DNA from: Paenisporosarcina sp. OV554
GTDB taxonomy: Bacteria; Bacillota; Bacilli; Bacillales_A; Planococcaceae
Direction of reading: 5' to 3'
DNA length: 64,000 nt
Assembly: GCF_003058165.1 (NCBI RefSeq)
Contig: NZ_QBUC01000016.1
Coordinates: 1-64,000, forward strand
Positions 1 to 9,804 of this stretch are shown here, one piece after another; the first letter of the stretch is position 1, and each line of letters starts with the position of its first letter. Both the position numbers and the translations under genes were made by a program. The notes beneath the pieces are model-generated. The model saw only the letters and a program-made list of their open reading frames with translations. It did not search any database and had not been told where the DNA came from.

Positions 1-263
1 ACGATCATCTCTTTTCGCAAAATCCCCGTAATCATACGGTAACCATACGTATATTGATGTTTCTTGCATAGTAAACCAATTTTGTTTTCTAAATCAGTTT
101 TCTTCCTCTCATTCGGATATTGTTCTCGCCATCTATAATAGGTTGATCTAGGAATGTTTAACAAGCGACAGATCTTTGTGACGGTCAATGTTTTCTTCAG
201 TTCATTAAAGGCTTGTAACGCTATTCTTGGTACCACTTCCTCTCCAACTCTTTGTACTTTTTT
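1..263 (-). CDS. IS3-family transposase OrfB, 5' part only (runs off the window)
   Basis: In the -1 frame after the slip site the minus strand encodes an uninterrupted OrfB start containing KICRLLNIPRSTYYRW, the typical HTH_21 segment of IS3 OrfB, followed by the YGYRMI segment that precedes the DDE core. The catalytic DDE residues are outside the window. Production would depend on ribosomal frameshifting at 257-263. Confidence 0.8.
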
Positions 264-538
264 AAAACCTCAATGTGTTGTTTCAAATAGTGATTTTCCG
301 CCTTAAGCTTTTCCACTCCATCGACGTATTCTGGACCTTTACCGAAGGTATATTGTTTTCCAACGGGTTGTTGAAACCGGTGGATTTCACCGTTTCGATA
401 CCATTTCATCCACGTTTTTAATTGTGTTTTATTTTTTATGCCGAGACGGTCCATCACTTCAGCCACTGGGACTCCGGCCATTCTCAATCGTACTGCTTCT
501 TCTTTTACTTCAACTGGATAACTGACTCTTGTACCCAT
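221..538 (-). CDS. IS3-family transposase OrfA
   Basis: This 105-aa protein begins with a transposase helix-turn-helix (about residues 8-50, with the RMAGVPVAEVMDRLG segment) and ends with a charged coiled coil (about 75-100) of the sort used for multimerisation of IS3 transposases. Near its 3' end the minus strand carries an AAAAAAG heptamer (plus positions 257-263), the usual -1 slip site that fuses OrfA to OrfB. The ATG sits after a good AGGTG ribosome site. The reading frame is intact. Confidence 0.85.
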   Translation of the reverse strand: MGTRVSYPVEVKEEAVRLRMAGVPVAEVMDRLGIKNKTQLKTWMKWYRNGEIHRFQQPVGKQYTFGKGPEYVDGVEKLKAENHYLKQHIEVLKKYKELERKWYQE

Positions 539-672
539 AGAAAAAACACCTCCAAGTTAGATTTAGGTAGTATATACCCGAATTTCAACGTAAAGGTGTT
601 TTTATTTGTCTCAGCCTATGGGGTCAGTCCCATTGTCGAGGCGGTTTTTTCATTGAGCATATCGTATCAAGG

Positions 673-1887
673 TTATAACGAAGCTTTTGGCACTCTGCCA
701 TACCGCAAATATACTGCGAAAAATACAGCAGCACTGAGTAAACGCAAGCCGGAGCTAATATACATAGCCATTTCAACGCCCCATAAATTCAACAACCAAA
801 TACCGATTTGTGGTGCCAGGAAAGCCATAAACGCTAGTAGGACATTGTAAGTGGTAATGCAGTAAGTTCGAGATGCTTCAGGTGATTGTTCAAGTAATAA
901 ATTGAATGAAAGTAACACGACACCTGATAAGAAAAAGCCGGATATCGTTTGCACGAATGTTAAATAATAAAAGTTCGTCGACAAGACGGTTAAAAAAGGA
1001 GTGCTTGCCATACCGATGGCAGCCCAAACAAAGACGCGAACATTAGATCTTTGCTCAGCCCATTTTTTCCAAAGAGGGAACGTTAATATTTGCATTAACA
1101 TATTCCCCACAGAAAACATGCTAATCCAAAATACCGTCGCTCCAGCAACTCGTATATGGTAAATATTAAAAATTCCCCAAGCCATTTGCCAAGCGAAATT
1201 GAAAAATAGTGCAGCTATTAGAAAGGATACATAGCCGGAATGTTTGAAAATTGACCATTCCATTAATTTCTTCTTCACAACAGGTCCCTCGGCATGAGCA
1301 GGGGTTTCGTCATGCTTCATCAATAAATAAACTTCTAAAAGGCCAAAGCCAAATGCAATTGCAAATAATATTTGATAAGCGGTGACATTGTCGGATGCAT
1401 CCTTCATCACAATCCCGATGATTAATGTGGAAACCAACCCGACCATTGTTAAAAAGCGATTACGGTCACTAAAAAATGCTCCACGCCTAGATTCACTAAT
1501 CATTCCACTGATGAGGGTTTGCCAACCAATGTTCGCTACGGTATTGGGTACACTCATCAGAGCGACTATTACCAGAAAAACCCAAGCTTGCATAGATTCT
1601 GAAGGTAAATAAACAAGTGCGACTATAGGCAGGAACATGACGCGAGCCAACAAAATAGACGTCGCCACGAGCTTCTTGTGTTCAGCTGCTCGATTCAGCA
1701 TGATGGCAGCTGGAATTGTCATTAGTAACGCCATTAAAGGAGGAAGGGAGCTAATTAATCCCACCTGATAATTGCTGGCACTTAATATGGTAATCGCAAA
1801 AATAGGAAAGAAATTATTTGAAAAGTTTAAGGCAATAGTCGAAGCCATGCCATTGTAAATACTAATTTTTTCATTATATGGGCGCAT
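673..1887 (-). CDS. MFS transporter
   Basis: About 404 residues with roughly a dozen hydrophobic segments, typical of a 12-helix major facilitator protein. The substrate cannot be told from sequence. The first cytoplasmic loop has no strong sugar or drug motif that I recognise. I place the start at the ATG at 1887, because GGAG lies six bases before it, and because the ATG four codons earlier is ACG in the duplicate at 17409-17805. The 3' end is only about 40 bases from the IS terminus at 632, so the IS sits just downstream. A truncated second copy of the first third of this gene lies at 17409-17805. Confidence 0.8.
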   Translation of the reverse strand: MRPYNEKISIYNGMASTIALNFSNNFFPIFAITILSASNYQVGLISSLPPLMALLMTIPAAIMLNRAAEHKKLVATSILLARVMFLPIVALVYLPSESMQAWVFLVIVALMSVPNTVANIGWQTLISGMISESRRGAFFSDRNRFLTMVGLVSTLIIGIVMKDASDNVTAYQILFAIAFGFGLLEVYLLMKHDETPAHAEGPVVKKKLMEWSIFKHSGYVSFLIAALFFNFAWQMAWGIFNIYHIRVAGATVFWISMFSVGNMLMQILTFPLWKKWAEQRSNVRVFVWAAIGMASTPFLTVLSTNFYYLTFVQTISGFFLSGVVLLSFNLLLEQSPEASRTYCITTYNVLLAFMAFLAPQIGIWLLNLWGVEMAMYISSGLRLLSAAVFFAVYLRYGRVPKASL

Positions 1888-2265
1888 ATTATTCTCCATG
1901 TTAATTCATAATTTGGTGGTACGCTTTGAATTATATACTTATGGTAAAAGAAAACAAGTCCTTTGGGACACGAAATTTTATTGTAACTACTCGAAAATTA
2001 ATCTTTCCGAAAAAAATGCATAAAGCATTTAAAAATAACGAATGTGCCACCTGTCTATATAGGAATTGGTGGGCAAAAGAAGAACGGTCATTATATACTG
2101 TCCCCACATCAAGTAGATTTCTTATCCAATTAATATGAGATTAATAGGTTTAAATAGGGTTTAATTTTTCTGGTTATAAAGAATACTATTATATAAAATA
2201 GGTTGCAATAAGTTTAAATGTGTTTTAATATTATTGAATATTAAAAAAATAAAATTAGAGGTGTC
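1888..2265. other. AT-rich intergenic region between MFS gene and asparaginase operon
   Basis: A 378-base gap between divergent genes. I see no convincing gene in it; a 70-codon frame at 1926-2138 has no ribosome site and no recognisable content. The first 80 bases are part of the segment duplicated at 17409-17805. The second half is very AT-rich, contains direct repeats (2143-2229) and must hold the promoter of the asparaginase operon. Confidence 0.6.
2143..2229. promoter_or_regulatory. Pair of direct repeats upstream of asparaginase operon
   Basis: Two 23-base copies at 2143-2165 and 2207-2229 agree at 19 of 23 positions; each contains a GTTTAAAT core followed by a TTTAAT block, and their starts are 64 bases apart, about six helical turns. 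They lie 40-125 bases before the asparaginase start. I infer a regulator binding region, perhaps for the regulator at 8809-9804. AT-rich sequence makes chance similarity possible. Confidence 0.35.
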
Positions 2266-3279
2266 ATGATGTCAACAGAAGTTTTAGTTAAAGTATTTAG
2301 AGGTGAATTGGTTGAAAGTTTACATAGAGGTCATATTGCGGTAGTAAATGCTAATGGAGAATTGCTTTATTCGGTAGGAAACCAAGAAGAAGTAATTTAC
2401 GCAAGGTCTTCAATGAAACCTCTCCAAGCTATACCGATTGTGGAAACAGGGGCAGCAGAATATTTTAATTTTGACAATGCAGATCTATCTTTAACATGTG
2501 CATCTCATAATGGTGAAGATCAACACACAGTAAGGGTGCAATCTATTTTGGGAAGAGCGGATTTAGCGATTTCTGATCTACAATGTGGAACGCATAATCC
2601 GAGATGGGAAGAAACCTATGAAACACTAATAAAAACGGGAGGGCAAGTTACCCCTGTATATAATAACTGTTCAGGAAAACACAGCGGTATGCTCGCAACA
2701 GCAAAACATATGAATGAGTCGACAAATGATTATTATAAACTTGACCATCCCGTTCAAAAACGAATTCTTGAAGCAATTAGTGATTTAACCGAAGTTCCCA
2801 AAAATGAAATAAAAATAGGGATTGATGGCTGTGGTGTACCAGTGCATGGTATACCGTTAACAAATTTAGCTTTGGGTTTTGCAAAAATGGCGGATCCCCG
2901 ATTGTTACCTATTAAACGTCAAGAAGCCATTAACAAGATAACGACCGCGATGGTCACTGCACCAGAAATGGTTGGGGGTACCGATCGCTTTTGTACAGAT
3001 TTCATGCGAATTTTAGGTGGCCGAATGTTCGGGAAAGCCGGAGCAGAGGGTGTTTATTGCATTGGCGATAAAGAAACGGGAATCGGGATTGCGATTAAAA
3101 TTGAGGATGGAAACGGAAGAGCAACATCTACAGTTGCTGTCGATGTGTTAAGCCAACTTGGTTTTTTGAGTGAGATACAAAAGGAACAATTAAGCTCATA
3201 TCATTATCCGAAAATGAAAAATGCAAGAAAAGAAGTAATTGGGGAATTACGACCAGACTTTACGTTAGAACATGCTTAA
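2266..3279 (+). CDS. L-asparaginase II family protein (serine-lysine type, Rhizobium ReAII-like)
   Basis: A 337-aa enzyme of the asparaginase II family (PF06089), predicted to hydrolyse L-asparagine or an asparagine amide to aspartate and ammonia in the cytoplasm. This family has a beta-lactamase-like serine-lysine centre. Visible here are S48-S-M-K51, S80 in CASHNGE, C135 and K138 in CSGKHSG, C189 in DGCGVP and K257 in GKAGAEG. These correspond to the nucleophile, lysine and metal-binding residues described for the Rhizobium etli enzyme. No signal peptide is seen. GAGGTG precedes two tandem ATGs (2266 and 2269); the second has better spacing. It heads an operon with a peptide ABC importer, so its natural substrate may arrive as an asparagine-containing peptide or N-substituted asparagine; that part is inference. 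Confidence 0.85.
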   Translation: MMSTEVLVKVFRGELVESLHRGHIAVVNANGELLYSVGNQEEVIYARSSMKPLQAIPIVETGAAEYFNFDNADLSLTCASHNGEDQHTVRVQSILGRADLAISDLQCGTHNPRWEETYETLIKTGGQVTPVYNNCSGKHSGMLATAKHMNESTNDYYKLDHPVQKRILEAISDLTEVPKNEIKIGIDGCGVPVHGIPLTNLALGFAKMADPRLLPIKRQEAINKITTAMVTAPEMVGGTDRFCTDFMRILGGRMFGKAGAEGVYCIGDKETGIGIAIKIEDGNGRATSTVAVDVLSQLGFLSEIQKEQLSSYHYPKMKNARKEVIGELRPDFTLEHA

Positions 3280-3322
3280 TGCATTCTCTATAAAAACAAT
3301 GTAAACAAAGGGGGAGTATCTA

Positions 3323-4906
3323 TTGAAGAAGATTTATAGTTTCATTTTTGTTCTTGTATTAATGTTGGCGTTGGTTTTATCAGCTTGTTCGGAAGACTCA
3401 GGAAACGAAGGTGCAGAGGAGACTGAAAAGGCTGTTAAAGAAGGAAAAGACCTTGTTATTGCAGTAGCTGATAACTTTACGAGTATGGACCCACATGATA
3501 CGAATGACACATTATCATACTCTGCTCAAAAGACAATGCTAGAAGGTTTAGTAGGTTTTGATAAAGATATGAAAGTAATTCCTGTGCTCGCTGAAGAATA
3601 TGCTGCGAATGATGAAGCTACAGAATTCACATTTAAACTTCGTCAAAATGTAACGTTCCATGATGGAACCCCATTTAATGCAGAAGCTGTAAAAGTGAAT
3701 ATTGATCGATTAGCTGATCCTAACAGTGGGTTAAAAAGACATAGTTTGTATTCTATCGTTAAAGAAACAATAGTAGTAGATGAATATAATCTGAAAGTTA
3801 TTTTATCAGAACCTTTTGGAGCGATGATTAATACTTTTGCTCACCCGGCAGCAATGATGCATAGCCCTAAAGCGTTAGAAGAACTTGGAAAAGAAGTTGC
3901 AAGAAATCCTGTAGGTACAGGTCCATTTAAGTTTATAGAGTGGAAACCGGGCGAAGGATTAGAAGTCACGAAGAATGAAAGCTACTGGAAAGAAGGATAT
4001 CCAAAAGTGGACAAGATTACATTTAAACCGGTTTCGGAAAATGGTTCACGAATTGCTATGTTGCAAGCAGGAGAAGCGGATTTCATTTATCCAGTACCGA
4101 CTGAACAAGCGGATAGTATAACTGGCCAAGGTGGAATAGAAGTAGAGAGTAAACCTTCTATTGTCGTACGTTATATGGCAATGAATACATTAAAAGAGCC
4201 TTATAATGATATAAAAGTTAGACAAGCTTTGAACTATGCAATTGATAAAGAAGCATTTAATAAAGTAGTGTTGAATGGTCATGGAAAAGAGTTGGATTCA
4301 ATCATTGCACCAAATACACAGTTTTATTCTAAACAGGAAACATATGATTTCAACATTGAAAAGGCAAAAGATTTATTAAAAGAAGCAGGATTCGTAAAAG
4401 GGTTTAAAGCGAAAATTTGGGGTGCGAATAGTTCAAGTGCACTAAAAGCCATGGAATTTTTACAACAACAATTGGCTCAAATAAATGTAGAGTTAGAGGT
4501 TGTTCCAATGGAAGCTGGAACAATGTCAGATAAAATTTGGGGCGTCACAGATCCAAAAGATGCAGAAATCGAATTGTATTACGGAGGTTGGTCTCCATCT
4601 ACTGGTGATGCAGACTGGGGTATTCGACCACTTCTTGGTGGTAAAGAAGCATTCCCACCTAAATCGTATAATATTTCCTATTATGAAAATACAGAAGCAA
4701 ATGCATTAATTGAATCTGCTTTACAAACTGCCGATGTAGATAAACGTGCGGCTGCATACAAAGATGCGCAAGCTTTGTTGTGGAATGAAGCTCCTTGGGT
4801 ATTTTTATCTGTCGATAATACGATGGCAGGAAAGAAAAATTACTTAAAAGGAATTTCCTTGTTACCTGATGGCTCTTTAAATATTGACGAATTAGAAATC
4901 GAATAA
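3323..4906 (+). CDS. Peptide ABC transporter substrate-binding lipoprotein (SBP family 5)
   Basis: A 527-aa extracellular binding protein of the DppA/OppA class. It starts at a TTG preceded by AAAGGGGGAG. The N-terminus is a lipoprotein signal with lipobox LSAC and lipidated C22. The mature part begins with the family's beta-strand entry (DLVIAVADNFTSMDPHDT) and contains the typical segments FKLRQNVTFHDGTPF and NPVGTGPFKF. It would capture di- or oligopeptides for the permeases and ATPases that follow (4976-8800). Ligand specificity cannot be read from sequence; the asparaginase immediately upstream (44-base gap) suggests an asparagine-rich or amide ligand. Confidence 0.92.
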   Translation: MKKIYSFIFVLVLMLALVLSACSEDSGNEGAEETEKAVKEGKDLVIAVADNFTSMDPHDTNDTLSYSAQKTMLEGLVGFDKDMKVIPVLAEEYAANDEATEFTFKLRQNVTFHDGTPFNAEAVKVNIDRLADPNSGLKRHSLYSIVKETIVVDEYNLKVILSEPFGAMINTFAHPAAMMHSPKALEELGKEVARNPVGTGPFKFIEWKPGEGLEVTKNESYWKEGYPKVDKITFKPVSENGSRIAMLQAGEADFIYPVPTEQADSITGQGGIEVESKPSIVVRYMAMNTLKEPYNDIKVRQALNYAIDKEAFNKVVLNGHGKELDSIIAPNTQFYSKQETYDFNIEKAKDLLKEAGFVKGFKAKIWGANSSSALKAMEFLQQQLAQINVELEVVPMEAGTMSDKIWGVTDPKDAEIELYYGGWSPSTGDADWGIRPLLGGKEAFPPKSYNISYYENTEANALIESALQTADVDKRAAAYKDAQALLWNEAPWVFLSVDNTMAGKKNYLKGISLLPDGSLNIDELEIE

Positions 4907-4921
4907 TTACAAGTTCACTCT

Positions 4922-4955
4922 GGCGCTATATATCGATTATAGTGCCTACTTTTTC
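4922..4955 (+). terminator. Intra-operon terminator-like hairpin after the binding-protein gene
   Basis: GGCGCTATA (4922-4930) pairs with TATAGTGCC (4938-4946) with one G-T wobble, followed by TACTTTTT. Placed between the binding-protein gene and the first permease gene, it likely acts as a partial terminator or RNA stabiliser giving excess binding protein. The same arrangement recurs at 54109-54144. Confidence 0.6.
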
Positions 4956-4975
4956 ATCGATAGGAGGAAAGCAAA

Positions 4976-5896
4976 ATGTTTCGTTTTGTTGCTAAACGAT
5001 TGTTAGAAATAATTCCTATATTATTTTTGGTGACAATACTCATTTTTTTATTTGTACATTTAATTCCGGGTGATCCGGCGAGATTAGTAGCCGGCACAGA
5101 TGCGACAATTGAAGATGTGGAAGTAGTTCGAAAAGAATTAGGGCTAGATAAACCATTACATATACAATATTTCACCTATATGGGGAACTTATTGCAAGGT
5201 GATTTTGGAACTTCACTAAAAACAAAACGACCTGTTATTGAAGAAATAGGCAGCCGTTTCATGCCTACTTTCTGGCTTACTTTTTGGAGTATGGTATGGG
5301 CAGTAATCGTTGGTTTACTAATTGGTGCAATTTCCGCTACGAAACGTAATAAATGGCAAGATTATTTAGGGATGTTTGGAGCGGTATCAGGATTATCCCT
5401 GCCTTCTTTTTGGCTAGGATTAATGCTAATTCAACTTTTTGCTGTGACATTAGGGTGGTTACCAACTGGTGGTTTAGATTCTTGGAAGAGTTACATATTA
5501 CCAGCTTTTACGTTAGGAACAGGTGTAGCCGCGGTCATTGCACGTTTTACTAGATCCTCTTTGATGGATGTTTTAAAAGAAGATTACATACGAACTGGTC
5601 GGTCTAAAGGGTTAACTGAAAGGAAAATTGTATGGGGGCATGGATTACGAAATGCCATGATTCCTGTCGTAACTATGACGGGTCTTCAATTTGGATTTCT
5701 GCTGGGTGGTTCTGTTGTCATCGAGACAGTTTTTAGTTGGCCTGGTTTAGGAAAGCTACTCATCGACTCTGTTTCTTATCGGGATTACCCAATAATACAA
5801 ACGGAAATGCTTTTATTTGCAGTAGAATTCATCCTAATTAATTTAGTAGTGGATTTGTTATACGGAATATTAAATCCTCAAATACGATATGAGTAA
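4976..5896 (+). CDS. Peptide ABC transporter permease (DppB/OppB type)
   Basis: A 306-aa inner-membrane permease with about six hydrophobic segments. The N-terminal helix is followed by [15 protein letters not shown], the characteristic opening of the DppB family. The EAA-type loop that contacts the ATPases is around residues 195-220 ([20 protein letters not shown]). AGGAGG lies nine bases before the ATG. It would form a heterodimeric channel with the product of 5910-6815. Confidence 0.92.
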   Translation: MFRFVAKRLLEIIPILFLVTILIFLFVHLIPGDPARLVAGTDATIEDVEVVRKELGLDKPLHIQYFTYMGNLLQGDFGTSLKTKRPVIEEIGSRFMPTFWLTFWSMVWAVIVGLLIGAISATKRNKWQDYLGMFGAVSGLSLPSFWLGLMLIQLFAVTLGWLPTGGLDSWKSYILPAFTLGTGVAAVIARFTRSSLMDVLKEDYIRTGRSKGLTERKIVWGHGLRNAMIPVVTMTGLQFGFLLGGSVVIETVFSWPGLGKLLIDSVSYRDYPIIQTEMLLFAVEFILINLVVDLLYGILNPQIRYE

Positions 5897-5909
5897 GGGG
5901 GGGATATGC

Positions 5910-6815
5910 ATGAAAGAACTTCATTTGAATAAAAGAGAAGAATATATGAATCTATCGTTAGAAATAATAAAAGTGAAATCTCCTATTTCTGAATTTTGGA
6001 GAAAATTTAAAAAGCAGAAATTAGCACTTTTCTCCTTTTTCTTTATTTTGTTTTTAATAGTGTTATCAATTATTGGACCATATATTGTCCCTTACGGAAC
6101 GACGGAGCCGGATTACAAAAACATTCTATCTGGTCCAAGCGTAAAACACTGGGCTGGGACTGATGCTTATGGAAGAGATATTTTCAGTCGAATTATTGCA
6201 GGTACACAAATATCCTTATTTGTCGGACTGGTCTCTGTGTTACTTGGAGCAGTGGGAGGAACAATACTAGGAATCATCAGCGGTTACTATGGTAAATGGG
6301 TAGACCGAGTTATTATGAGAATTTGCGATGTTTTACTAGCGTTTCCAGGTATCTTATTAGCTATTGGAATCATTGCTATTCTAGGACCAGGATTAGGAAA
6401 TGTAGTTATTGCAGTTGCTATATTTAGCATACCTATATTTGCTCGAATTGTGAGGAGTTCTACACTGTCTGTTAAATCAACTTTATATGTAGAAGCGACG
6501 AAGTCTGTAGGCGCCAAACATAAACGAATCATTTGGAAGCATATTTTCCCTGGAACGGTTTCTAGTATTATTGTGTACTTCACGATGAGGATTGGAACGG
6601 CCATTTTAACTGCAGCAAGCCTTAGTTTCCTAGGATTAGGAGCTCAGCCACCGTCACCTGAATGGGGAGCAATGTTGAGTGGGGGTAGGGATTATTTAAA
6701 TACGGCACCTCATGTTACTTTTTTCCCCGGAATGGCAATTTTTGTTACAGTACTCGCATTTAATTTATTAGGTGATGGATTACGTGACGCGTTAGATCCA
6801 AAGATTGAAGAATAA
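5910..6815 (+). CDS. Peptide ABC transporter permease (DppC/OppC type)
   Basis: About 301 residues. A cytoplasmic N-terminal stretch with [11 protein letters not shown], typical of the DppC family, is followed by about six membrane segments and an EAA loop ([18 protein letters not shown]). I choose the ATG at 5910 because AAGGGGGGG lies six bases upstream; an in-frame ATG at 5889 overlaps the previous gene and lacks a site. It is the partner of the 4976-5896 permease. Confidence 0.92.
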   Translation: MKELHLNKREEYMNLSLEIIKVKSPISEFWRKFKKQKLALFSFFFILFLIVLSIIGPYIVPYGTTEPDYKNILSGPSVKHWAGTDAYGRDIFSRIIAGTQISLFVGLVSVLLGAVGGTILGIISGYYGKWVDRVIMRICDVLLAFPGILLAIGIIAILGPGLGNVVIAVAIFSIPIFARIVRSSTLSVKSTLYVEATKSVGAKHKRIIWKHIFPGTVSSIIVYFTMRIGTAILTAASLSFLGLGAQPPSPEWGAMLSGGRDYLNTAPHVTFFPGMAIFVTVLAFNLLGDGLRDALDPKIEE

Positions 6816-6837
6816 ATTTTACAGAAAGGAGAAAACA

Positions 6838-7836
6838 ATGGAAGAATACTTACTCAAAGTAAATGATTTAAAAACATATTTTAGTAGTGACTCTGGTGAA
6901 GTCAAAGCTGTTGATGGTGTGTCATTTAAGATTAAAAAAGGAGAAACACTAGGGATTGTTGGTGAGTCCGGAAGCGGTAAAAGTGTAACTTCACTTTCTA
7001 TTATGAAATTACTAAAAGACACTCCCGGGAGAATAGCTGGCGGAGAAATCATGTACGAAGGCAAAAACATAGCAACATTAAGTGAAAACCAAATGAGAAA
7101 AATTCGTGGAAATGATATCGCGATGATTTTCCAAGAACCAATGACGTCCTTAAATCCGGTTTATAAAATCGGAAAACAACTGGAAGAATCGATAATTCTC
7201 CATTTGAAATTAGATAAAAAACAAGCAAGAAGGCACGCGATTAAAATGCTAAGTTTAGTTGGGATTTCTAGAGCTGAAAAAATTGTTGATGAATATCCAC
7301 ATCAACTTTCAGGTGGTATGCGCCAAAGGGTGATGATTGCGATGGCAATGGCATGTAACCCTAAACTATTGATTGCTGATGAACCGACAACAGCCCTCGA
7401 TGTGACGATCCAAGCGCAAATTTTAGATTTAATGAGAAACCTACAAGAAACAGCAGAAACTTCAATATTGTTAATCACACATGACTTAGGTGTTGTAGCA
7501 GAGATGTGTGACAGAGTTGTGGTCATGTATGCGGGCAGAGCTGTTGAAGAAACAGATGTCTTTACTTTGTTTGCAAATCCCAAACATCCGTATACGAAAG
7601 GATTGTTGGGTTCCACGCCAAAACTTGGTGAGCGAGTAGAAAGATTACAATCTATCCCTGGGAATGTCCCAATTCCAACAAGGATGCCACAAGGTTGTAA
7701 ATTCGCACCACGATGTGAATTCGCGATGAATATTTGCTGGGAAAAAGAGCCCGACTTTATCGCGGTTAGTAAAAACCATTCATCTAGATGTTGGTTACAC
7801 GAGGAGGTTGTTTTACATGAATCCATCTCTACTTGA
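6838..7836 (+). CDS. Peptide ABC transporter ATP-binding protein (DppD/OppD type)
   Basis: A 332-aa cytoplasmic ATPase. Walker A GESGSGKS is at residues 42-49, the signature is LSGGMRQR, Walker B is LLIADEPTT, and the H-loop lies in [12 protein letters not shown]. The C-terminus carries the oligopeptide-transporter extension with clustered cysteines ([10 protein letters not shown] and CWEKEP). The start is the ATG after AGAAAGGAG; upstream codons overlap the preceding gene. The 3' end overlaps the next gene by 20 bases, showing tight coupling. Confidence 0.94.
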   Translation: MEEYLLKVNDLKTYFSSDSGEVKAVDGVSFKIKKGETLGIVGESGSGKSVTSLSIMKLLKDTPGRIAGGEIMYEGKNIATLSENQMRKIRGNDIAMIFQEPMTSLNPVYKIGKQLEESIILHLKLDKKQARRHAIKMLSLVGISRAEKIVDEYPHQLSGGMRQRVMIAMAMACNPKLLIADEPTTALDVTIQAQILDLMRNLQETAETSILLITHDLGVVAEMCDRVVVMYAGRAVEETDVFTLFANPKHPYTKGLLGSTPKLGERVERLQSIPGNVPIPTRMPQGCKFAPRCEFAMNICWEKEPDFIAVSKNHSSRCWLHEEVVLHESIST

Positions 7837-8800
7837 AGTGCAAAACATAAAGAAATATTTCCCACTCAAAAAGAAACTATTTAGTAGACAACAAGAATAT
7901 GTAAAGGCGGTCGATGGTGTCTCATTTCAAGTACAGAAAGGTGAGACACTAAGCTTAGTAGGTGAAAGTGGATGTGGAAAATCTACAACTGGTAGAGTCT
8001 TGATGAAGCTCTTAGACGCAACTGAAGGTAAAGTGTTTTTTGAAGGGAATGATATAACTAATCTGAATGATGATGAAATTCGACCTTTGCGAAGAGAATT
8101 TCAAATGGTGTTCCAAGATCCTTATGCCTCTTTAAATCCTAGACTGAAAATAAGGGATATTATTGAAGAACCTCTTATTGTTCATAACGTTGAGAAGAAG
8201 AAACGAACGGAGAGAGTTAATGAGTTATTAGAAATTGTTGGTCTAAATAGATACCATGCTGATCGTTACCCACATGAGTTTAGTGGAGGACAGCGGCAAC
8301 GAATCGGTATTGCACGGGCACTCGCTGTGAATCCTAAACTTATTATTGCCGACGAACCGGTATCTGCTTTAGATGTATCTATTCAATCACAAATCCTAAA
8401 TTTACTTAAAGACTTGCAAGATGAATTTAATTTGACGTATATTTTTATTGCACATGATTTAAGTGTAGTGGAACATATCTCTGACAGAGTGGGTGTTATG
8501 TATTTAGGGAGATTAGTAGAATTAGCAAGTAGGGATAGTCTATTTGCAAATCCGTTTCATCCTTATACAAAAGCTTTACTTAGTGCAGTACCTATTGCAG
8601 ATCCTACCATTAAAAGAGATAGAATCATCTTAAAGGGAGATATCCCAAGCCCGGCAAATCCACCAACGGGGTGCACATTCCATACACGATGTCCTTTTGC
8701 TCAACAAGTATGTAAAGAAATCGTACCGGAATTCAGAGAAATAAAACCGGAACACTATGTCGCTTGTCATTTCGCAGAAGAATTAAGTGTAACAAAATGA
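7817..8800 (+). CDS. Peptide ABC transporter ATP-binding protein (DppF/OppF type)
   Basis: A 327-aa ATPase with Walker A GESGCGKS, signature [11 protein letters not shown], Walker [13 protein letters not shown], and the C-terminal oligopeptide extension ([10 protein letters not shown]). I take the ATG at 7817 because GAGGAGG ends nine bases before it; a TTG three codons earlier lies too close to that site. It pairs with the 6838-7836 ATPase to energise import. Confidence 0.94.
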   Translation: MNPSLLEVQNIKKYFPLKKKLFSRQQEYVKAVDGVSFQVQKGETLSLVGESGCGKSTTGRVLMKLLDATEGKVFFEGNDITNLNDDEIRPLRREFQMVFQDPYASLNPRLKIRDIIEEPLIVHNVEKKKRTERVNELLEIVGLNRYHADRYPHEFSGGQRQRIGIARALAVNPKLIIADEPVSALDVSIQSQILNLLKDLQDEFNLTYIFIAHDLSVVEHISDRVGVMYLGRLVELASRDSLFANPFHPYTKALLSAVPIADPTIKRDRIILKGDIPSPANPPTGCTFHTRCPFAQQVCKEIVPEFREIKPEHYVACHFAEELSVTK

Positions 8801-8808
8801 GGTTTTAA

Positions 8809-9804
8809 GTGTTGAAAAGAAAAGTTCATGTCATATCTATTCAAGAAGAATATTTAAATATCATCTCAAAACAGCTAATCGAAGTCTTAGGTGACAGTAT
8901 AGAGGTTTCGTCATTAACGATAAAAAATTTAGACATGAATATTATATCTGCTGACGATATCGTTATTTTATCCAAAGAAATTTTGAAAGGGATAACACGC
9001 CCTTTTATTCCGTTATTATGCCCCATCATTATTGCTAAACGGGAAATCAATATTGTTAATACAAAAGAATTAATCCGTCTTCCGAGTCGACAAAAAGTCT
9101 TAGTAGTCAATGATACGCTAGAACATGCAAAAGAAACTGCATTTTCTCTTGAAAATATCTATTTTGAACATGACTATTTCGTGGATGATGGAGTTAATTC
9201 AATACCTGCATCCATAGACCTTATTGTAACCCCTGGTGAAATGCAGTTAGTGCCAAATCATTTTACAAATGTTATAGACATAGGTCCACGGATATTGGAT
9301 TATCACACTTTTTTGAAATTAACAAAATTATTAGATGAAAACTATGATCAACAACATTTAATGAACCGTTTTATGAAATCCCAAGTTTCTTTGGCAAAAG
9401 AATTTGTGAAAAATCCGGAAGAGAATACTAGTATCAAAAATGGACAAATAGATTTGCATAACACGAATAAAAATCCACTTGAAAGGCCCCTCAATTTATT
9501 ATCAGAAGAAAGAAACGAATACATCATAAGGAAAATAGAAGAACATGGATTTATAGAAGAAAGTTTAAAAATTCTTGAACTGTATGAAGAAAGAAAAAAG
9601 AAATTCCAATCTTTTGGAAGAATGAAACTTAAATTGATGTTAGAATCTAGTGGGTTTCACTTATCCGAACAACAAGTACGTATTCGCGTAGAAGCACTAC
9701 AAAAATTAGGACTGCTTATTGCTCGTCAAGGTAGAGGTGGTACAACCATCACCACTTTTGGAGAAAAATTCCTGGAAAATAGGGAAGTAGTGCGCGATAA
9801 GTAG
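8809..9804 (+). CDS. Putative transcriptional regulator: alpha/beta sensor region plus C-terminal winged helix
   Basis: A 331-aa protein beginning with GTG nine bases after the last transporter gene, so almost certainly in the operon. Residues 1-175 alternate hydrophobic strands and helices (KVHVISI, DDIVILS, KVLVVND, DLIVTPGE, VIDIGPR), like the ligand-sensing PrpR-N type or a receiver-like fold. Residues 225-325 are helical with a winged-helix look (LSEQQVRIRVEALQKLGLL followed by a basic RQGRGGTTITTFGEKF wing). No AAA+ domain and no phospho-acceptor motif are seen. I do not recognise the family. By position it is a candidate ligand-responsive regulator of the asparaginase-transporter operon. 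Confidence 0.6.
   Translation: MLKRKVHVISIQEEYLNIISKQLIEVLGDSIEVSSLTIKNLDMNIISADDIVILSKEILKGITRPFIPLLCPIIIAKREINIVNTKELIRLPSRQKVLVVNDTLEHAKETAFSLENIYFEHDYFVDDGVNSIPASIDLIVTPGEMQLVPNHFTNVIDIGPRILDYHTFLKLTKLLDENYDQQHLMNRFMKSQVSLAKEFVKNPEENTSIKNGQIDLHNTNKNPLERPLNLLSEERNEYIIRKIEEHGFIEESLKILELYEERKKKFQSFGRMKLKLMLESSGFHLSEQQVRIRVEALQKLGLLIARQGRGGTTITTFGEKFLENREVVRDK

Larger units (their letters stand above)
1..632 (-). mobile_element. IS3-family (IS150-like) element, cut off by window start
   Basis: The element reads on the minus strand and its upstream terminus lies at about 632. The terminal repeat reads TGGGACTGACCCCATAGG from outside on the minus strand. It holds an orfA with an N-terminal helix-turn-helix and a leucine-zipper tail, and the beginning of orfB in the -1 frame. 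Two damaged relatives with the same end are in this window at 17058-17408 and 22881-23025. The distal end lies beyond base 1, so whether this copy is complete cannot be judged. Confidence 0.85.

Noticed and set aside
1926-2138. 70-codon frame between MFS and asparaginase genes
   Set aside because: No ribosome site, odd composition, and its first part belongs to the duplicated MFS upstream region.
7302-7865. 187-codon frame opposite an ATPase gene
   Set aside because: Antisense shadow of a clearly conserved ABC ATPase; no start site and no family.
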